Shown one piece after another: positions 21,663 to 32,351 of a stretch of 64,000 nucleotides of DNA. The stretch is from Brachypterus glaber (lineage: Eukaryota; Arthropoda; Insecta; Coleoptera; Kateretidae), in assembly GCA_958510825.1 (NCBI GenBank), contig OY294044.1, positions 69,142,095 to 69,206,094 of the forward strand, in the 5' to 3' direction. Each line of letters starts with the position of its first letter. Position 1 is the first letter of the stretch. The notes under the pieces were generated by a model. The model ran no database searches. It was not told the origin of the DNA and saw only the letters and a program-made list of their open reading frames with translations. The translations under genes and the position numbers were made by a program.

Positions 21663-22745
21663 TGCCAAATTGACAAGGGACCGCTGATTACGAAAAAAAT
21701 AGTGAATTAGGGTGGTTCAAAATTTTTAAAAAGTATTCAATTTAGCTGAAATTTGGCATAAAGGCTTCTTTTGGTAATATTAATAAATAATAAAAACCTA
21801 AAATTTAAAATGGCGGAATAAATATGGCTGATTTATTTTTACTTTGTCAAATTTATCAAAAATATGGCTTTAAACAAAAAATTATGAAACTTTCAGCCCA
21901 TTTTTTATGGGTTATTTCTCTAAGTCCAAACCACTAGTATTTACTGTAAAAAATTCATGCAATTTTACGTGCCTGTATTTATTTAATTTAATTTTGAAAA
22001 AATAATATTCAAAATTTGCCAAAAAGTCCGATTTTGCTGATATTTGGTATAGTGGTTTCTTTTGTTAATATTAATGTGAACCAATACCCAAAAGCCTAAA
22101 ATTCAAAATGGAGGAATAAATATGGCCGATTTATATTTTAAATTTTGCCAAAATTAAAAAAAAATATAGCATAAAACAAAAAATTATGAAAACTTCAGCC
22201 CATTTTTTATGGGTTATTTTCCTTATATGTAGTATAAAATATTTACAGATTTATAAAGAAAAACTTTTTAGGCCCATACATTAGAAAAATTACTCATATT
22301 TTGCCAAATTTTAAATAATTTTTATTTCAAAATTAAATAAAAAAAAACAGGCAGGTAAAAATGCATGAATTTTTTATAGTAATTACTAGTACATATAAGA
22401 AAAATAATCCATAAAAAAATGGTTCGAAGTTTTCATAATTTTTTGTTTTATGGCATATTTTTGTTAATTTTGGAAAATTAAAAAATAATAATCTGTCAAT
22501 TTGAATTCTAGGTTTTTGGGTATTAGCCGCATTAGGATTAACAAAAGAAGATTTTATAACAAATTTCAGCCACATCAGACATTTTGAATTTTGAACCACC
22601 ATAAAGACGAAAAAAATTTTTTTCAAATGTTTTACTTTTTTTTCGTAATTAGTGGTGCAAAAAATTACACTATGCAAAAAAAAAACGGAATTTTGTAACT
22701 TTTTGTTTTTCTGGGACCACTATACATAGATGTATCGGCATCTTA
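21663..22745. mobile_element. Element made of two direct and one inverted unit
   Basis: A unit with TTTGGCATAAAGGCTTC, CCTAAAATTTAAAATGGCGG and CAGCCCATTTTTTATGGGTT occurs at about 21710-21990, again at about 22010-22260, and inverted at about 22330-22690. CTGATTACGAAAAAAA (21688) and its mirror near 22640 bound the inverted part. The long minus frame at 22333-22677 is an artefact of this unit. Confidence 0.65.
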
Positions 22746-22769
22746 GTCATTGATTCTCGCTGGTTCAAG

Positions 22770-22990
22770 GGTCTAACATGATTTGACAATTTTTACAGGA
22801 AAGCGAAACTCAATAGTCCAGTCAAATAATAAATGTAAATTAAATATGTTAAAGGGTAGTAGTGGATGGTAACAGAATACTTGAATTTTAGGGGTGGGTA
22901 CGGTTATCTCGCTAAATATGTATCTTACGATAAATATACATATAACCAATCTTGTTAATGAGCTAATTTCCAACAATTTTCGTAAAAATC
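22770..22990 (-). repeat. Dispersed family D copy
   Basis: AAAGGGTAGTAGTGGATGG near 22850, TTGAATTTTAGGGGTG and ATCTTACGATAAA recur at 57130-57260. The complement of TATTTGACTGGACTA recurs at 63416-63430. Confidence 0.75.
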
Positions 22991-23639
22991 AGTTTTTCAT
23001 TATAATAATAACAATCGAGTTTATTTTTTGGTTTTGTTTTATATGCTAACCGTGACAGAAAAAAGTGGGACAAGAAGTTGGCAAATATTTTTGATATTTT
23101 AACAATTTAAATTGGACTCTTATTAGGTTATGTCATGCTTGACAGTAATTTTGACGCAAAGAAAAAGTAAGACTATCTTGTATAGAATAATACATATTAG
23201 ATGTACATAACATCTTGACGGTGAGTTTCTCATTATATCACAGTGCGACCCTGCAATTTTATAGTTTTAAGAGATGTGCACCAAAAGTTTTTTTTAGATT
23301 AATAAAATAGGTTTATTGGTTATTAAAAATCACTATGTTTAAAAATCGCAACAGATCCTTTTGATAATTTAAAGCCTATTTTAATATTTTTTTTTATTTT
23401 CATTTTTTTTTAACTCTTTTAAACGTATTATCTCGCCTAATAAACTTATTTAAAAAAAATTACGCTAGTGAGCTCTTCAGTGAACCTTAAAAAAAGTTTA
23501 AACAATTATAAATCCTACTAAATACCATTTATTGCGCGTTAATAGCTGAATTAAATTGCAAATTAGTATTGTATTTTTCTTAAACATCTAAAAACTAAAA
23601 ACTTTTAAAAAAAGTTACCTTGAAAACTAAATTAAATGC

Positions 23640-24408
23640 TATTAGATGAAAATTCAATAACTGCCTTTAAAAGTTGCTGACCATAGCGTGGGTCGTTAAC
23701 ATTATTCATTTTGTGTTTATTCCAGACAGTACGGAATTCATTGTGAATAGACTCCACTCTCTAAATAGGAAACACTGTCTTTAAGGTGATGCAATATGCA
23801 ATAAATTTTAGGAGTTTTTGATACCCCGGAATCATTTAAAACTGCTTCCAGATGTTTGAGATCTGATTCGAGGTGTACTTCAGTTTTTGTTGTACCGAAA
23901 CATTTATCGACGATTTTGTTCATCACATTGAATGACGCAACAAATGGCATAACCAGAACTTGATTCACATTTCCCAGTACTTCTTTTGATGTTAATTCAT
24001 TGGCATGCTTTAGGAGCTTTCTACAAGCATTGCCTTCGAAAATTTCTCCTTGATAATTCTTGGCAATTATATTTAAATTCTTGGGCGATTTAAGAGCGTT
24101 CTCTCTTCCCAGCAATGGGACCAGGCCTTTCCAAAAGAGGTGATTCACAAATCCTTGCAGCAAATGTAATTCAGGTATGATGCACTTCTGAATAACTCGC
24201 ACATTTTCGTTATCTTCCAACAAAGGTTTATTGACAACACTAAAAGACTCTTTGGCTCTTTTAATGTTCTTATCTAATGATAAACTAAATTTATTAAAAT
24301 GAATTTCCAAATCACCATAGGTTCTTAGCTCCTTGGCAGCAGATTTATACGCTCTCATTTCTTGCAGAGAAATATGACAATAGGGGCAAGGATAGGTTGA
24401 CGTTGCAA
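23640..24408 (-). pseudogene. Transposon-type protein, CPYC to HHLKDS segment, frame broken
   Basis: The minus strand is open from the junction at 24408 to 23738. It starts with TYPCPYCHISLQEM, a CxxC of possible zinc-binding type, and continues through PELHLLQGFVNHL, YQGEIFEGNACRKLLKHANE and PKIYCILHHLKDSVSYL. A deletion of about 33 bp relative to the plus-strand copy then removes the WSEQAGESIH block and ends the frame. The pattern of PELHLL, a [YQ]xGxxFEGNxCRKLL block and HHxxD resembles a large family of uncharacterised, highly repeated proteins in invertebrate genomes that I associate with DNA transposons; I cannot name the superfamily. There is no upstream start, since the frame is open to the junction. 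Not functional as it stands. Confidence 0.65.
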
Positions 24409-24838
24409 TGCTTGTAGAAAGCTCCTAAAGCATGCCAATGAATTAACATCAAAAGGAGTACTGGGAAATGTGAATCAAGTTCTGGTTATGCCATTTGTTG
24501 CGTCCTTTAATGTGATGAACAAAATCGTCGATAAATGTTTCGGTACAACAAAAACTGAAGTAAAACTCGAATCAGATCTCAAACATCTGGAAGCAGTTTT
24601 AAATGATTCCGGGGTATCAAAAACTCCTAAAATTTATTGCATATTGCATCACCTTAAAGACAGTGTTTCCTATTTAGTGAGTGGCTTAGGAATTTGGTCA
24701 GAACAGGCTGGGGAGTCTATTCACAGAGAATTCCTTACAGTCTGGAATAAACACAAAATGAATAATGTTAACGACCCACGCTATGGTCAGCAACTTTTAA
24801 AGGCAGTTATTGAATTTTCATCTAATAGGATTTAACTT
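24408..24838 (+). pseudogene. Second copy of the same transposon-type protein, 5'-truncated
   Basis: The plus strand matches the minus-strand copy from CNACRKLLKHANELTS onward and keeps the segment lost there: SGLGIWSEQAGESIHREF, then WNKHKMNNVNDPRYGQQLL and a stop at 24836. The reading frame is intact for 140 codons but begins at the inverted junction, so the N-terminal part, including CPYC, is absent. GxWSEQAGESxHxxFxxxW is the best-preserved motif and probably the family C-terminus. 3' flanking sequence continues as the inverted arm to about 25197. Confidence 0.65.
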
Positions 24839-25630
24839 AGTTTTCAAGGTAACGTTTTTTAAAAGTTTTTAGTTTTTAGATGTTTAAGAAAAATACAATT
24901 CTAATTTGCAATTTAATTCAGCTATTAACGCGCAATAAATGGTATTTAGTAGGATTTATAATTGTTTAAACTTTTTTTAAGGTTCACTGAAAGGCTCACT
25001 TAATACGTTTAAAAGAGTTTAAAAAAAAATGAAAATAAAAAAAAATATTATAATAGGCTTTAAATTATCACAAGGATCTGTTGCGATTTTTAAACATAGT
25101 GATTTTTAATAACCAATAAACCTATTTTATTAATCTAAAAAAAACTTTTGGTGCACATCTCTTAAAACTTATAAAATGCAGGGTCGCACTGTGATATGAC
25201 AGGATATATTATTTGAGTTTATGTAAAAGAACCGTCATTTATTGACAATCAACGTTGCCTATTACAAAAACGAATAAAAACTGCTATTGACATCATTGCA
25301 TGCAGCTGATTTATTAGTACAGGTAGAAGAAGAAATATAATTATATTTACATAATTAAAAAAACTGCTGTCTTACTTTTTTCTGTCACAGATAGTGCGTT
25401 TTTCACGTCACATTTAACGAAAGAATCCTACTCTGCGTCACAGCGCGTAAACCTATATGGTTTAGTACTCCATACAGGGTGATTAAACCTTATTTCCTAA
25501 GACTTAATAAAAACATTTTTATGTGGACATTTTCCGCGGGTTAAACCATTGATAAAAATTTCTACACCTAAATTCCTTTCAGGGCGCTTTATTTTAATGT
25601 GCAATACTTTATTTACTTTACATTTACATT

Positions 25631-25889
25631 TTGTTTAACCTCGTACTATTCTACTTAATTAAGCATCCCCTAAGTCCAGGACTTGTGTGGGCTAGTAGTA
25701 GAGGGAACCACCTTTAATTGACTTACAAACCAATTTATAGGGAGTGTTCGCTTCACTTACGCCTTCGCCATATTTCAGTTATTATTAACTGAAAAAGGCA
25801 AATCGGCGCCGGTGAGAATCGAACTCACGCTATTTTGGGTAGTAAACTCGTCAAGTACGACGCGGTAGTCCACTACACCAATCCTCCCA
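25631..25889 (-). mobile_element. SINE family 1, full-length copy
   Basis: On the minus strand the head GGTGTAGTGGACTACCGCG (A-box-like) and GTGAGTTCGATTCTCAC (B-box-like) lie about 49 bp apart. The common body GGCGCCGATTTGCC, TGGCGAAGGCG, ACTACTAGCCCACACAAG and ACGAGGTTAAAC follows, with an A-rich tail. The tRNA-like head differs in its middle from the copies at 29013 and 62340. Confidence 0.9.
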
Positions 25890-25914
25890 TATATTTATTC
25901 AAGGTTTTAGCGAA

Positions 25915-26300
25915 AAAATAACAAATTCAAGAACCCCTAAAAAAATTTATTTCTCCTTGATTTTTTAAACTAGAAAAAAATTTGTTTTTTGGTTTACTCA
26001 ATAATACTTAACCGAATTATCCTAAGCCGAAACAGAACCCAAAATTTATACAGGGTGTCTCAGAAAGTAGGTCAAATCTAACAAATTTAAAATAGCCATC
26101 TGATTTTTTTAACGGCGCCCTATAGTTTTTTTATTTAGTTAAATAGGGAATTAAATTTTCTTTAAAATGAATATGGGGTACACAATACAGTTATTTTCAA
26201 ATTATTGTGAAAAAAGGCGTATTTCTGTAAATTTTTAAAGTTGTATTTAATAAAGTAGCCTGGTAAATGACATTTCATTTTTATTTCTTTAACTTAAATT
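25915..26300 (+). repeat. Dispersed repeat E, copy 1
   Basis: Shares GAATTATCCTAAGCC, ACAGAACCCAAAA, TATACAGGGTGTCTCAGAAA and AATCTAACAAATTTAAAATA with 45390-45790. ACAGGGTGTC-type phrases are frequent at insect transposon ends, but boundaries are not visible. Confidence 0.8.
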
Positions 26301-26344
26301 TTATCGTAATTATCGTGATAAATTAGAGTAAAATAATGACATTC

Positions 26345-26500
26345 TTACCCTGTTATTTTGGATTTATTTGCTATTTTGGACATATTGAAAAACCCCAAAG
26401 GGCAAAATTTCAGATTTTTAAAATGATTGGTTCTCCATAAACTTTTAATAGGCCAATTCCGTGAATAACCCTGTATAGGTGTAGATATAACACTTACAAA
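26345..26500 (-). repeat. Dispersed repeat F, copy 1
   Basis: The complement reads ACAGGGTTATTCACGGAATT, GGCCTATTAAAAGTTTATGG and TTTGGGGTTTTTCAATATGT, nearly identical to the plus strand at 44895-44998. Confidence 0.85.
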
Positions 26501-26579
26501 ACCCCACAAAAAAATAGATCGTGGCCTGATTCGTGCTAAAAACGAATCTGACCTCAAAATTTTGCGCTAGGGCCAAAAA

Positions 26580-27280
26580 AATAGTACTCGGCGAATTTCT
26601 AGTACTCGCGAGGTTTTAAATGTTTACATTTTTATTTCTTTTTATCTTGATTTTTTTTTAATGATTCCATTTACACGAGTAAGGTGGGAAAAAAGTTATC
26701 GATAAATAAAAATTAAAAACTTTCGTATTCTTGAAAGATAAAAATCGAATATTGTTTTTTTCTTTGAAAAACACCGATATATATATAGATATCTATAGTC
26801 AATATTGTTGTGTATGACAAATTAGTCGTCAATGTTTCGATTTAGTGACCTTTATAAAAATTAAGCCTATGTTTCTGTGTTTATTTTCAACGTTGATGAG
26901 TCATAACTGAGTTTATGCCGATTACTGGCTGTAAAGCCCTCCTCGGAGGAGTTCCCCTTATATAAAAATCACCCGGTATCTTATTATTATAAAGTAAGGT
27001 TTGATTCGATATTTGCATTTCCCAAAAGCTTAAGCTCTTCAATCATTATAAAAACTGACCGAAAAACGCCAAGATCATAGCACGAGCTTGTTATTTCGGT
27101 TCACACAGAACCTCTTAAAAGGAAATAATTTTGTTGAATTTAGAATAACGTATGTATGGCACGCCAAGATATTCCTAAAGGTAAACAATTGTGTGCGTCC
27201 ACAAGAAAAAGTATCCTCTTGTCAATTTTTAAAACCTTTCATGATGCTTTTTTTTAGAAGAAACCCTTTTTTTTAACAAA
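26580..27280. other. AT-rich DNA, nothing assigned
   Basis: A small palindrome CCTCCTCGGAGG lies near 26939. No coding pattern or partner was seen. Confidence 0.4.
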
Positions 27281-27284
27281 TTGT

Positions 27285-27830
27285 TTTAAATCGTGTTGAC
27301 GCACTATGCTGCCAAACAGAAAAGAAGTGTTTAAAAATATTTTATCCAATACATACAGGTAATAAGACAATTACTACTTTTATATATTTTTTTGTTCATA
27401 TATCTTAATTTAGGAGCATTTCCAATATAAACTAATTGATTTTTTAAAATTAAATTTTAAGGCTATCTGGAATAATGCTTATTTTTCCACATAAAAATTT
27501 TTATAACTTTTTTTTGTTTTATTTCAGCTATCTAATATTTACACATTTTAAGAAATGTGTATATTAGAATATTTTAGTTTATAGTGTATGCGCACCAATG
27601 CGTGCACAATTATTTTCAAATTTTACCAAAAATATCAAAAGTTTGTATCTTTTCCTACAAAAATGCTTATAACTTCATGTTGGCTTACTTTGGCTATCTA
27701 ATATTTATACACTATTTGGACTACTTATGTAAGAACATTTTAATATAAAAATTAGAAATGCGCGTCAGTGCGCGCGCAAGTATTTTTAAATTGTATTTGC
27801 GCTTGTCATTAAAAAAAAATGGCCTAAGGC
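27285..27830. repeat. Repeat region with a degenerate duplication of about 188 bp
   Basis: GCTATCTAATATTTACACA (27527) recurs as GCTATCTAATATTTATACA (27712), each followed about 75 bp later by a purine/pyrimidine patch (TATGCGCACCAATGCGTGCA; ATGCGCGTCAGTGCGCGCGC). CGCACTATGCTGCCAAACAG near 27300 resembles the end of the MITE at 46880. Confidence 0.6.
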
Positions 27831-27889
27831 TTTAATATAAAAGTAAGAGTTAAAAACTAATATTACCTTAAATATTATTTAAGTTACGC

Positions 27890-28510
27890 TTGTCTCGGGT
27901 TAGGGGAAAGTTAAATAAAAAACAGTATTAGATCAGCTTACCGGTTTCGGGCATATATTTACCCTTCTTCAGAGCTAGAATATAAATGGTACATTTTAGA
28001 AAGCAAAGAAACATTAAGAAAAAAACATGGCAGGTCGTAAAACGTTTTATTGTTATAATTTTTAAAAGTTTTTAATATTTCAAATAAATATAGATTTTTT
28101 GATGACTCAGAATTAGCTTTGTTGATTAATATTAAAGATTGATGGTAAGTGTTTGTATTATATAGTTTTTTACGTTTTTTGTTTTGCTGTTTTTGTGTTT
28201 TATAGTTAGATATACTTACCAAATAATAAACAATACTTCTTATTACTATACAGTGTGTTTATAATTTATAATATTAGAGTTTTTTGCTCTTTCTCTGATT
28301 TTCAATAATTCATGTACAACATTTGTGTTTTGTGTTTATTAGCTTTTAAATTATTATTTAACTTTTTGTTTTTTCCTTTTTTTCTTAATGTTTCTTTGCT
28401 TTCTAAAATGTACCATTTATATTCTAGCTCTGAAGAAGGGTAAATATATGCCCGAAACCGGTAAGCTGATCTAATACTGTTTTTTATTTCACTTTCCCCC
28501 AACCCGAGAC
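27890..28510. mobile_element. Inverted element with about 120-bp arms
   Basis: The arm AGATCAGCTTACCGGTTTCG..TAGAAAGCAAAGAAACATTA (about 27930-28018) is mirrored at about 28385-28474. TCTCGGGTTAGGGGAAAG near 27894 and CTTTCCCCCAACCCGAGA near 28493 extend it outward. No coding. Frames at 27959-28222 and 28302-28502 share a peptide only because of the palindrome. Confidence 0.8.
28430..28457 (+). ncRNA. Hammerhead-like core in the inverted element
   Basis: CTGAAGA, then GGG/CCC closing a 10-nt loop, then CGAAAC. The mirror copy lies on the minus strand near 27948-27975. Core and stem II fit a hammerhead, but I could not find convincing stems I and III or a cleavage triplet. Confidence 0.3.
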
Positions 28511-28649
28511 TTTTTATATTATGTTTTTTTTATAATATATTTTTTTTTATATTACTTAAATATTATGTTTACTCATTAAAGCTACGTTTGTACTATAATA
28601 GTACCAAATCTTAGTCAACAAAGGTAAGTATGTTAAAAAAATGCTATTG

Positions 28650-28880
28650 TGTATACCAAACGCATCAGTATATGCTTTAAAATAAAATTTTACATCAGTA
28701 TAGAAAGTCGACTGGCGTTTAGACCCTAATTAACAAAAAACAAAACCAATGCATTTTTATAATGCAGAATAGTCTAGTTATTCTTATTTCGACGATTTTA
28801 TGTTCTATTTATGAAATTCATTTTTTCTTATTGGACAACAAAACAGGACTTGGGCGGTGCAGTGCACTGCAGTGTGACGC
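28650..28880. repeat. Dispersed repeat shared with 20945-21140
   Basis: The longer copy; it ends in GCAGTGCACTGCAGTGTGAC, a GTGCACTGCA palindromic patch. Confidence 0.75.
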
Positions 28881-28939
28881 GTCATAAGGCTTCGTTTTTT
28901 ATGATCCCATACGGTTTGTAATAAGTAATGTGTCAGTTT

Positions 28940-28995
28940 TTAGTACTAAAAAGATTTCTACTAGCTTTTGTTTTTGAGCTGCAATTATCTAAATT
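28940..28995 (-). repeat. Dispersed repeat G fragment
   Basis: The complement contains GCTCAAAAACAAAAGCTAGT followed by AGAAA, matching 30352 and 58033. Confidence 0.65.
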
Positions 28996-29012
28996 TTAAA
29001 CATAACTTTAAT

Positions 29013-29280
29013 GGGAGGCATAGCGTAGTGGCTAGCGCGTATGCATAGCAAGTCTACTATCGTGAGTTCGATTCTCACTGGCGCCGATTTGCCTTTTTCA
29101 GTTAATTAATAATTGAAATTTGGCGAAGGCGATAAGTGAAACGGACACTCCCTAGAAACTGGTTCGAAAGTCAGTATAAGCCGGTGGTTCCCTCTACTAC
29201 TAGCCCACACAAGTCCTGGACTTAGGGGATGCTTAATTAAGTAGAATAGTACGAGGTTAAACAAACAAACAAACAAAAAA
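29013..29280 (+). mobile_element. SINE family 1, full-length reference copy
   Basis: The tRNA-like head carries ATAGCGTAGTGGCTAGCGCG (A box region) and GTGAGTTCGATTCTCAC (B box) about 38 bp apart, then GGCGCCGATTTGCC. The body GAAATTTGGCGAAGGCG, ACTGGTTCGAAAGTCAGTAT and CTACTACTAGCCCACACAAG leads to an AAAC repeat tail. No open frame, as expected for a pol III-transcribed SINE. Target duplications were not evident. Confidence 0.9.
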
Positions 29281-29441
29281 CTGGAAATGAAAAAGTTTGG
29301 ACTTTTTCATGTTTTTTTCCTTGTAGCTTTATCATTTTTTTAAATAAACTTAAATATTTTACCAGCTTTACCATAATTAAAGAATAAGATATTTAATATT
29401 TTTAACCACCCTATCAGTAAAAGTGAGGTCAAGCTAAACTA

Positions 29442-29616
29442 TACGGGAAATTCAATAAAACCTGCAGTGACTCGGTTGCGAATGTGTGGTAAAAGGCGAA
29501 GATCTTACCAGTTCGGGTGCGACTCGCGTAATTTCGTCGAAGCTTCGCAAAGGTGGACCCCTTATAGGAAAGCAGCAGAGGTATGAGTTACTGCAGGCTT
29601 TATTGAATTTCCAGTA
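29442..29616. mobile_element. MITE, 175 bp, TA-flanked
   Basis: TIRs of about 32 bp: TACGGGAAATTCAATAAAAC..CTGCAGTGACTC on the left and TACTGGAAATTCAATAAAGC..CTGCAGTAACTC as the complement of the right. TA precedes and follows (29440-29441, 29617-29618). The interior is unusually GC-rich (GGGTGCGACTCGCG, GTCGAAGCTTCGC). Confidence 0.85.
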
Positions 29617-29746
29617 TAGAATACTGTATTTATTAATATTTTAATTGGAATAAAGTAAATGTTAGCCTTTTTGGCATTTCTTATGGTTATTTAACGATAG
29701 CCGTATATTAAAAGTGTCTCCTTTTAAAATGTTACTGTTTTTTATC

Positions 29747-30071
29747 CTACACGGAAAAAAAAATTATAGCTAGGAGCGCACATACCAAGCAAATTATAAT
29801 CGCGTATTATATAAATACAAGGCTTTCTCTTACAATTATGGCAGTCAGTGTAAAAATTTATATGAAATACTTTAATTGTTTAGTGAATAATAAAATATAA
29901 CAAATAGTATTTATAGCTTAAATAGATTTAATTATTGTCCGTGCTAATAATTTTTATAATATAATAAAATTTCTGTAAATTTATAATAGTGCCTGTAATA
30001 AATATAATCGTGTCTGTAATATATATAATCGTTTCCAATTTATTTTTAACATAATTATTCTTTCCGTGTAG
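29747..30071. mobile_element. MITE with CTACACGGAAA ends
   Basis: CTACACGGAAAAAAAAATTA on the left and CTACACGGAAAGAATAATTA as the right-end complement. The interior is very AT-rich with ATAATCGT words. The ends resemble those at 33685 and 32352. Confidence 0.7.
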
Positions 30072-30079
30072 TTTAAGTT

Positions 30080-31165
30080 CGAAAATTCATAAAACTATTG
30101 ACATTTAAAGGTATCATCTTGAAAATGTAAGTGGAGGTGAATATAGATGAAATTCATAAGATTCTTGTTAAATAATTATAATTAATTATAATTCTTAAAA
30201 ATATATATTTTTTTAAATAAATTTAAATTTCTGCATAAACTTAAAAATTAAATAAATTTAAATTAATAAGTATTTTTTAACCAATTAATAAAAAATATTT
30301 TACTATTATATTATTTTGCTTAAACTAACAATTAAAATGACTTGTTTTATGTGTCTCAAAAACAAAATCTAGTAGAAAACTTTTGTTTGAGTACACTTGT
30401 AGCTTGTTGAATCTATTTCAACTGGTATAAATTTTATTTTAATAACTTTAAAATAACATCAAAAGACAAGTGATTTGTGTTAGGTGAATCACCCTGTATT
30501 GATAAATATTAAGGAGAAGATATACACTTTTAAGTGGTGTCACAATCTAGACTACCTAAAGTATAATATAGGGAAATACTTATTAAAATCTTTGTTTATT
30601 ATTTTGAGTCGATCATGTCACCTTATGATGGACTCACTCTTAATCTTAATTATAATGTTTCATAATTTATAAACAGTACTGTATGTTTGTTATTCGTCCT
30701 ATAATTTTTTTACAGCAATATCTCCGTTATTATAAAAGATAAAAATCAAATAATAATCTCAAATGGGACCAACTTTAATTACTCTATTAAAAAGTTACCT
30801 CCTTAAAACAAAAGAAATCTTTAATGAGGACACAATTTATTTCCGTTTGGGTAAAAATATATAAGAGCTTAGTAGAGGTGGATGCGGTTAACTATTTTTG
30901 ACAAAAATGGCTATTTTCTTTTAAAATATCGGCCATTTTCCTTTAAAACTCTGTATCTTTGGGGTTGTGGCTACTACCCGCTGGATCCACGCCTGGAGCT
31001 TAGTAATAATTAGAATACAAAAATTAAATTGAATTAAAACAACGTTTACTTACCACTTTAAAACCCACCCTTTCTGACTAAGTGAATTATACCTTAAAAC
31101 CTACACCTATAACTTACTCCAGTTATAATAGGGCAATGAAAAGTCCTTTTATTCCCAGTTAACAA
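30080..31165. other. AT-rich DNA with one repeat G copy
   Basis: Repeat G (CTCAAAAACAAAATCTAGTAG, then CTTGTAGCTTGTTGAAT) lies at 30352-30460. The rest shows no recognised structure. Confidence 0.5.
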
Positions 31166-31167
31166 GG

Positions 31168-31480
31168 ACGGTCTTTGCATTTCGGCGGCCTGAAGCAAGC
31201 GTTTGGCTTGAAGCCCCTACCAAAAAAACGTAACATAATTTTTTACAACTAATAAAAAAAAGGTCCTCACCTCTGAAAATGCCTTACCCCTAGCTAATAA
31301 TTTCGATAACTAAAAAATGACAATTTTGACGACGAAAAAAAAAGGTGCTTACCTCTGAAAAAGCTTTATGGCTGATAATTTTGATGACTAACAAAAGAAA
31401 ATAACGTCCCTCGACGGTGCCACTCTAGACTGGCGCCCTGAAGCTCTTTACTTAATTCATACAAAGGCCGGCTCTGCCAG
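31168..31480. repeat. Repeat with GGCGCCCTGAAGC ends and internal duplication
   Basis: GGTCTTTGCATTTCGGCGGC with CTGAAGC near 31170 is loosely mirrored by GGCGCCCTGAAGC and CAAAGGCCGG near 31432-31470. Two degenerate units (GGTCCTCACCTCTGAAAATG; GGTGCTTACCTCTGAAAAAG) follow each other inside. Partial copy at 8556. Confidence 0.6.
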
Positions 31481-31489
31481 TTAAGATTC

Positions 31490-32350
31490 GTTTTGGATCA
31501 CTGTTATAATAATGAAGATAAAGGCTGTGTAAACAATTGTAGGACACCCTGTATTCCCCTTTTCTTATGGATATACCCAATTTATATTCACATCAATTTT
31601 CTATTACATAAGTGAGATATGCAGAACGTATTTATGTGCGACTTGAAATTATAGGTAAACGCTTATTGATTTGTAGTTAAGCGCCATTTCAATTGGCCGC
31701 GATGCACGCAGAATTTATACTACACCATTATTTGCTGATGTGATACTTTTCACACTTACTTTAGGGGTCGTACACAAATTACATTTTTAAGGATTCTTGC
31801 CACCCCCCATTTGAAAGATTTTGTAAGTTTCTAGCATAGATTTCAGGTATAAGCAAAAATACTGAGTATCAAATTTAAACGGGCCTATTTCACTAACTAA
31901 AAATAAATAAAACTATTTCAAATATTCCGTCTATCTTCTGGGTGTCACAAATCATTACCAAACAACCAAAAAAAGGCTAATTAGCCAGAAAAGCTTAAAC
32001 CAGAAACATAAATGTCAAATTAAAAAGCAAGTTTTGCATAGGGAAATTCAATGCAGACCTTTCTCTTTGATAGTGGTCACTCACAAAACTCACTCTTTGC
32101 TTCTGTTTAATTTAAATTAAATGATTGATATTTATACTTTGTAACATTTAAAATTAAAGTACAAAATAAAAAAAATAAAAAATAAAAAAAATAATAAATA
32201 AATTTACTTTTTTTTTATAAACTATGATTTTTAAAATTTATGTTACTAAAACTGTATTCAAAATTCATTTCAAATACATTTGTAACAGTTTAAAATAGTT
32301 TTTCTGAATGTCTCGGAACGTGTTCTTTGTCGAAGAGAGAGTTTTGCATT
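31490..32350. other. AT-rich DNA, nothing assigned
   Basis: Only AAATAAAA-type simple sequence near 32160-32200 stands out. Confidence 0.4.
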
Positions 32351-32351
32351 T

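Larger units (their letters stand above)
23053..25395. mobile_element. Decayed DNA transposon with GTGACAGAAAAAAGT ends
   Basis: GTGACAGAAAAAAGTGGGAC near 23055 and its mirror (complement GTGACAGAAAAAAGTAAGAC) near 25393 bracket a 2.3-kb unit. Inside, arms of about 790 bp (from 23236 and ending 25197) are inverted copies that include 3' coding and non-coding sequence, with about 370 bp of single-copy sequence between them. I could not define target duplications. The two protein fragments inside suggest two copies of one transposon joined head to head, or an inversion duplication. Confidence 0.6.

Noticed and set aside
22333..22677. 114-codon minus frame, phenylalanine-rich
   Set aside because: Low-complexity AT-rich frame within an inverted repeat unit; the matching direct units are not open.
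23738..24835. Host gene with two exons on opposite strands
   Set aside because: The two frames are inverted copies of the same protein segment, with flanking non-coding sequence also mirrored, which fits a duplicated transposon and not a gene.
25800..25889. Possible minus-strand tRNA gene
   Set aside because: The tRNA-like part is fused to the SINE family 1 body; the spacing between boxes is too variable among copies for real tRNA genes.
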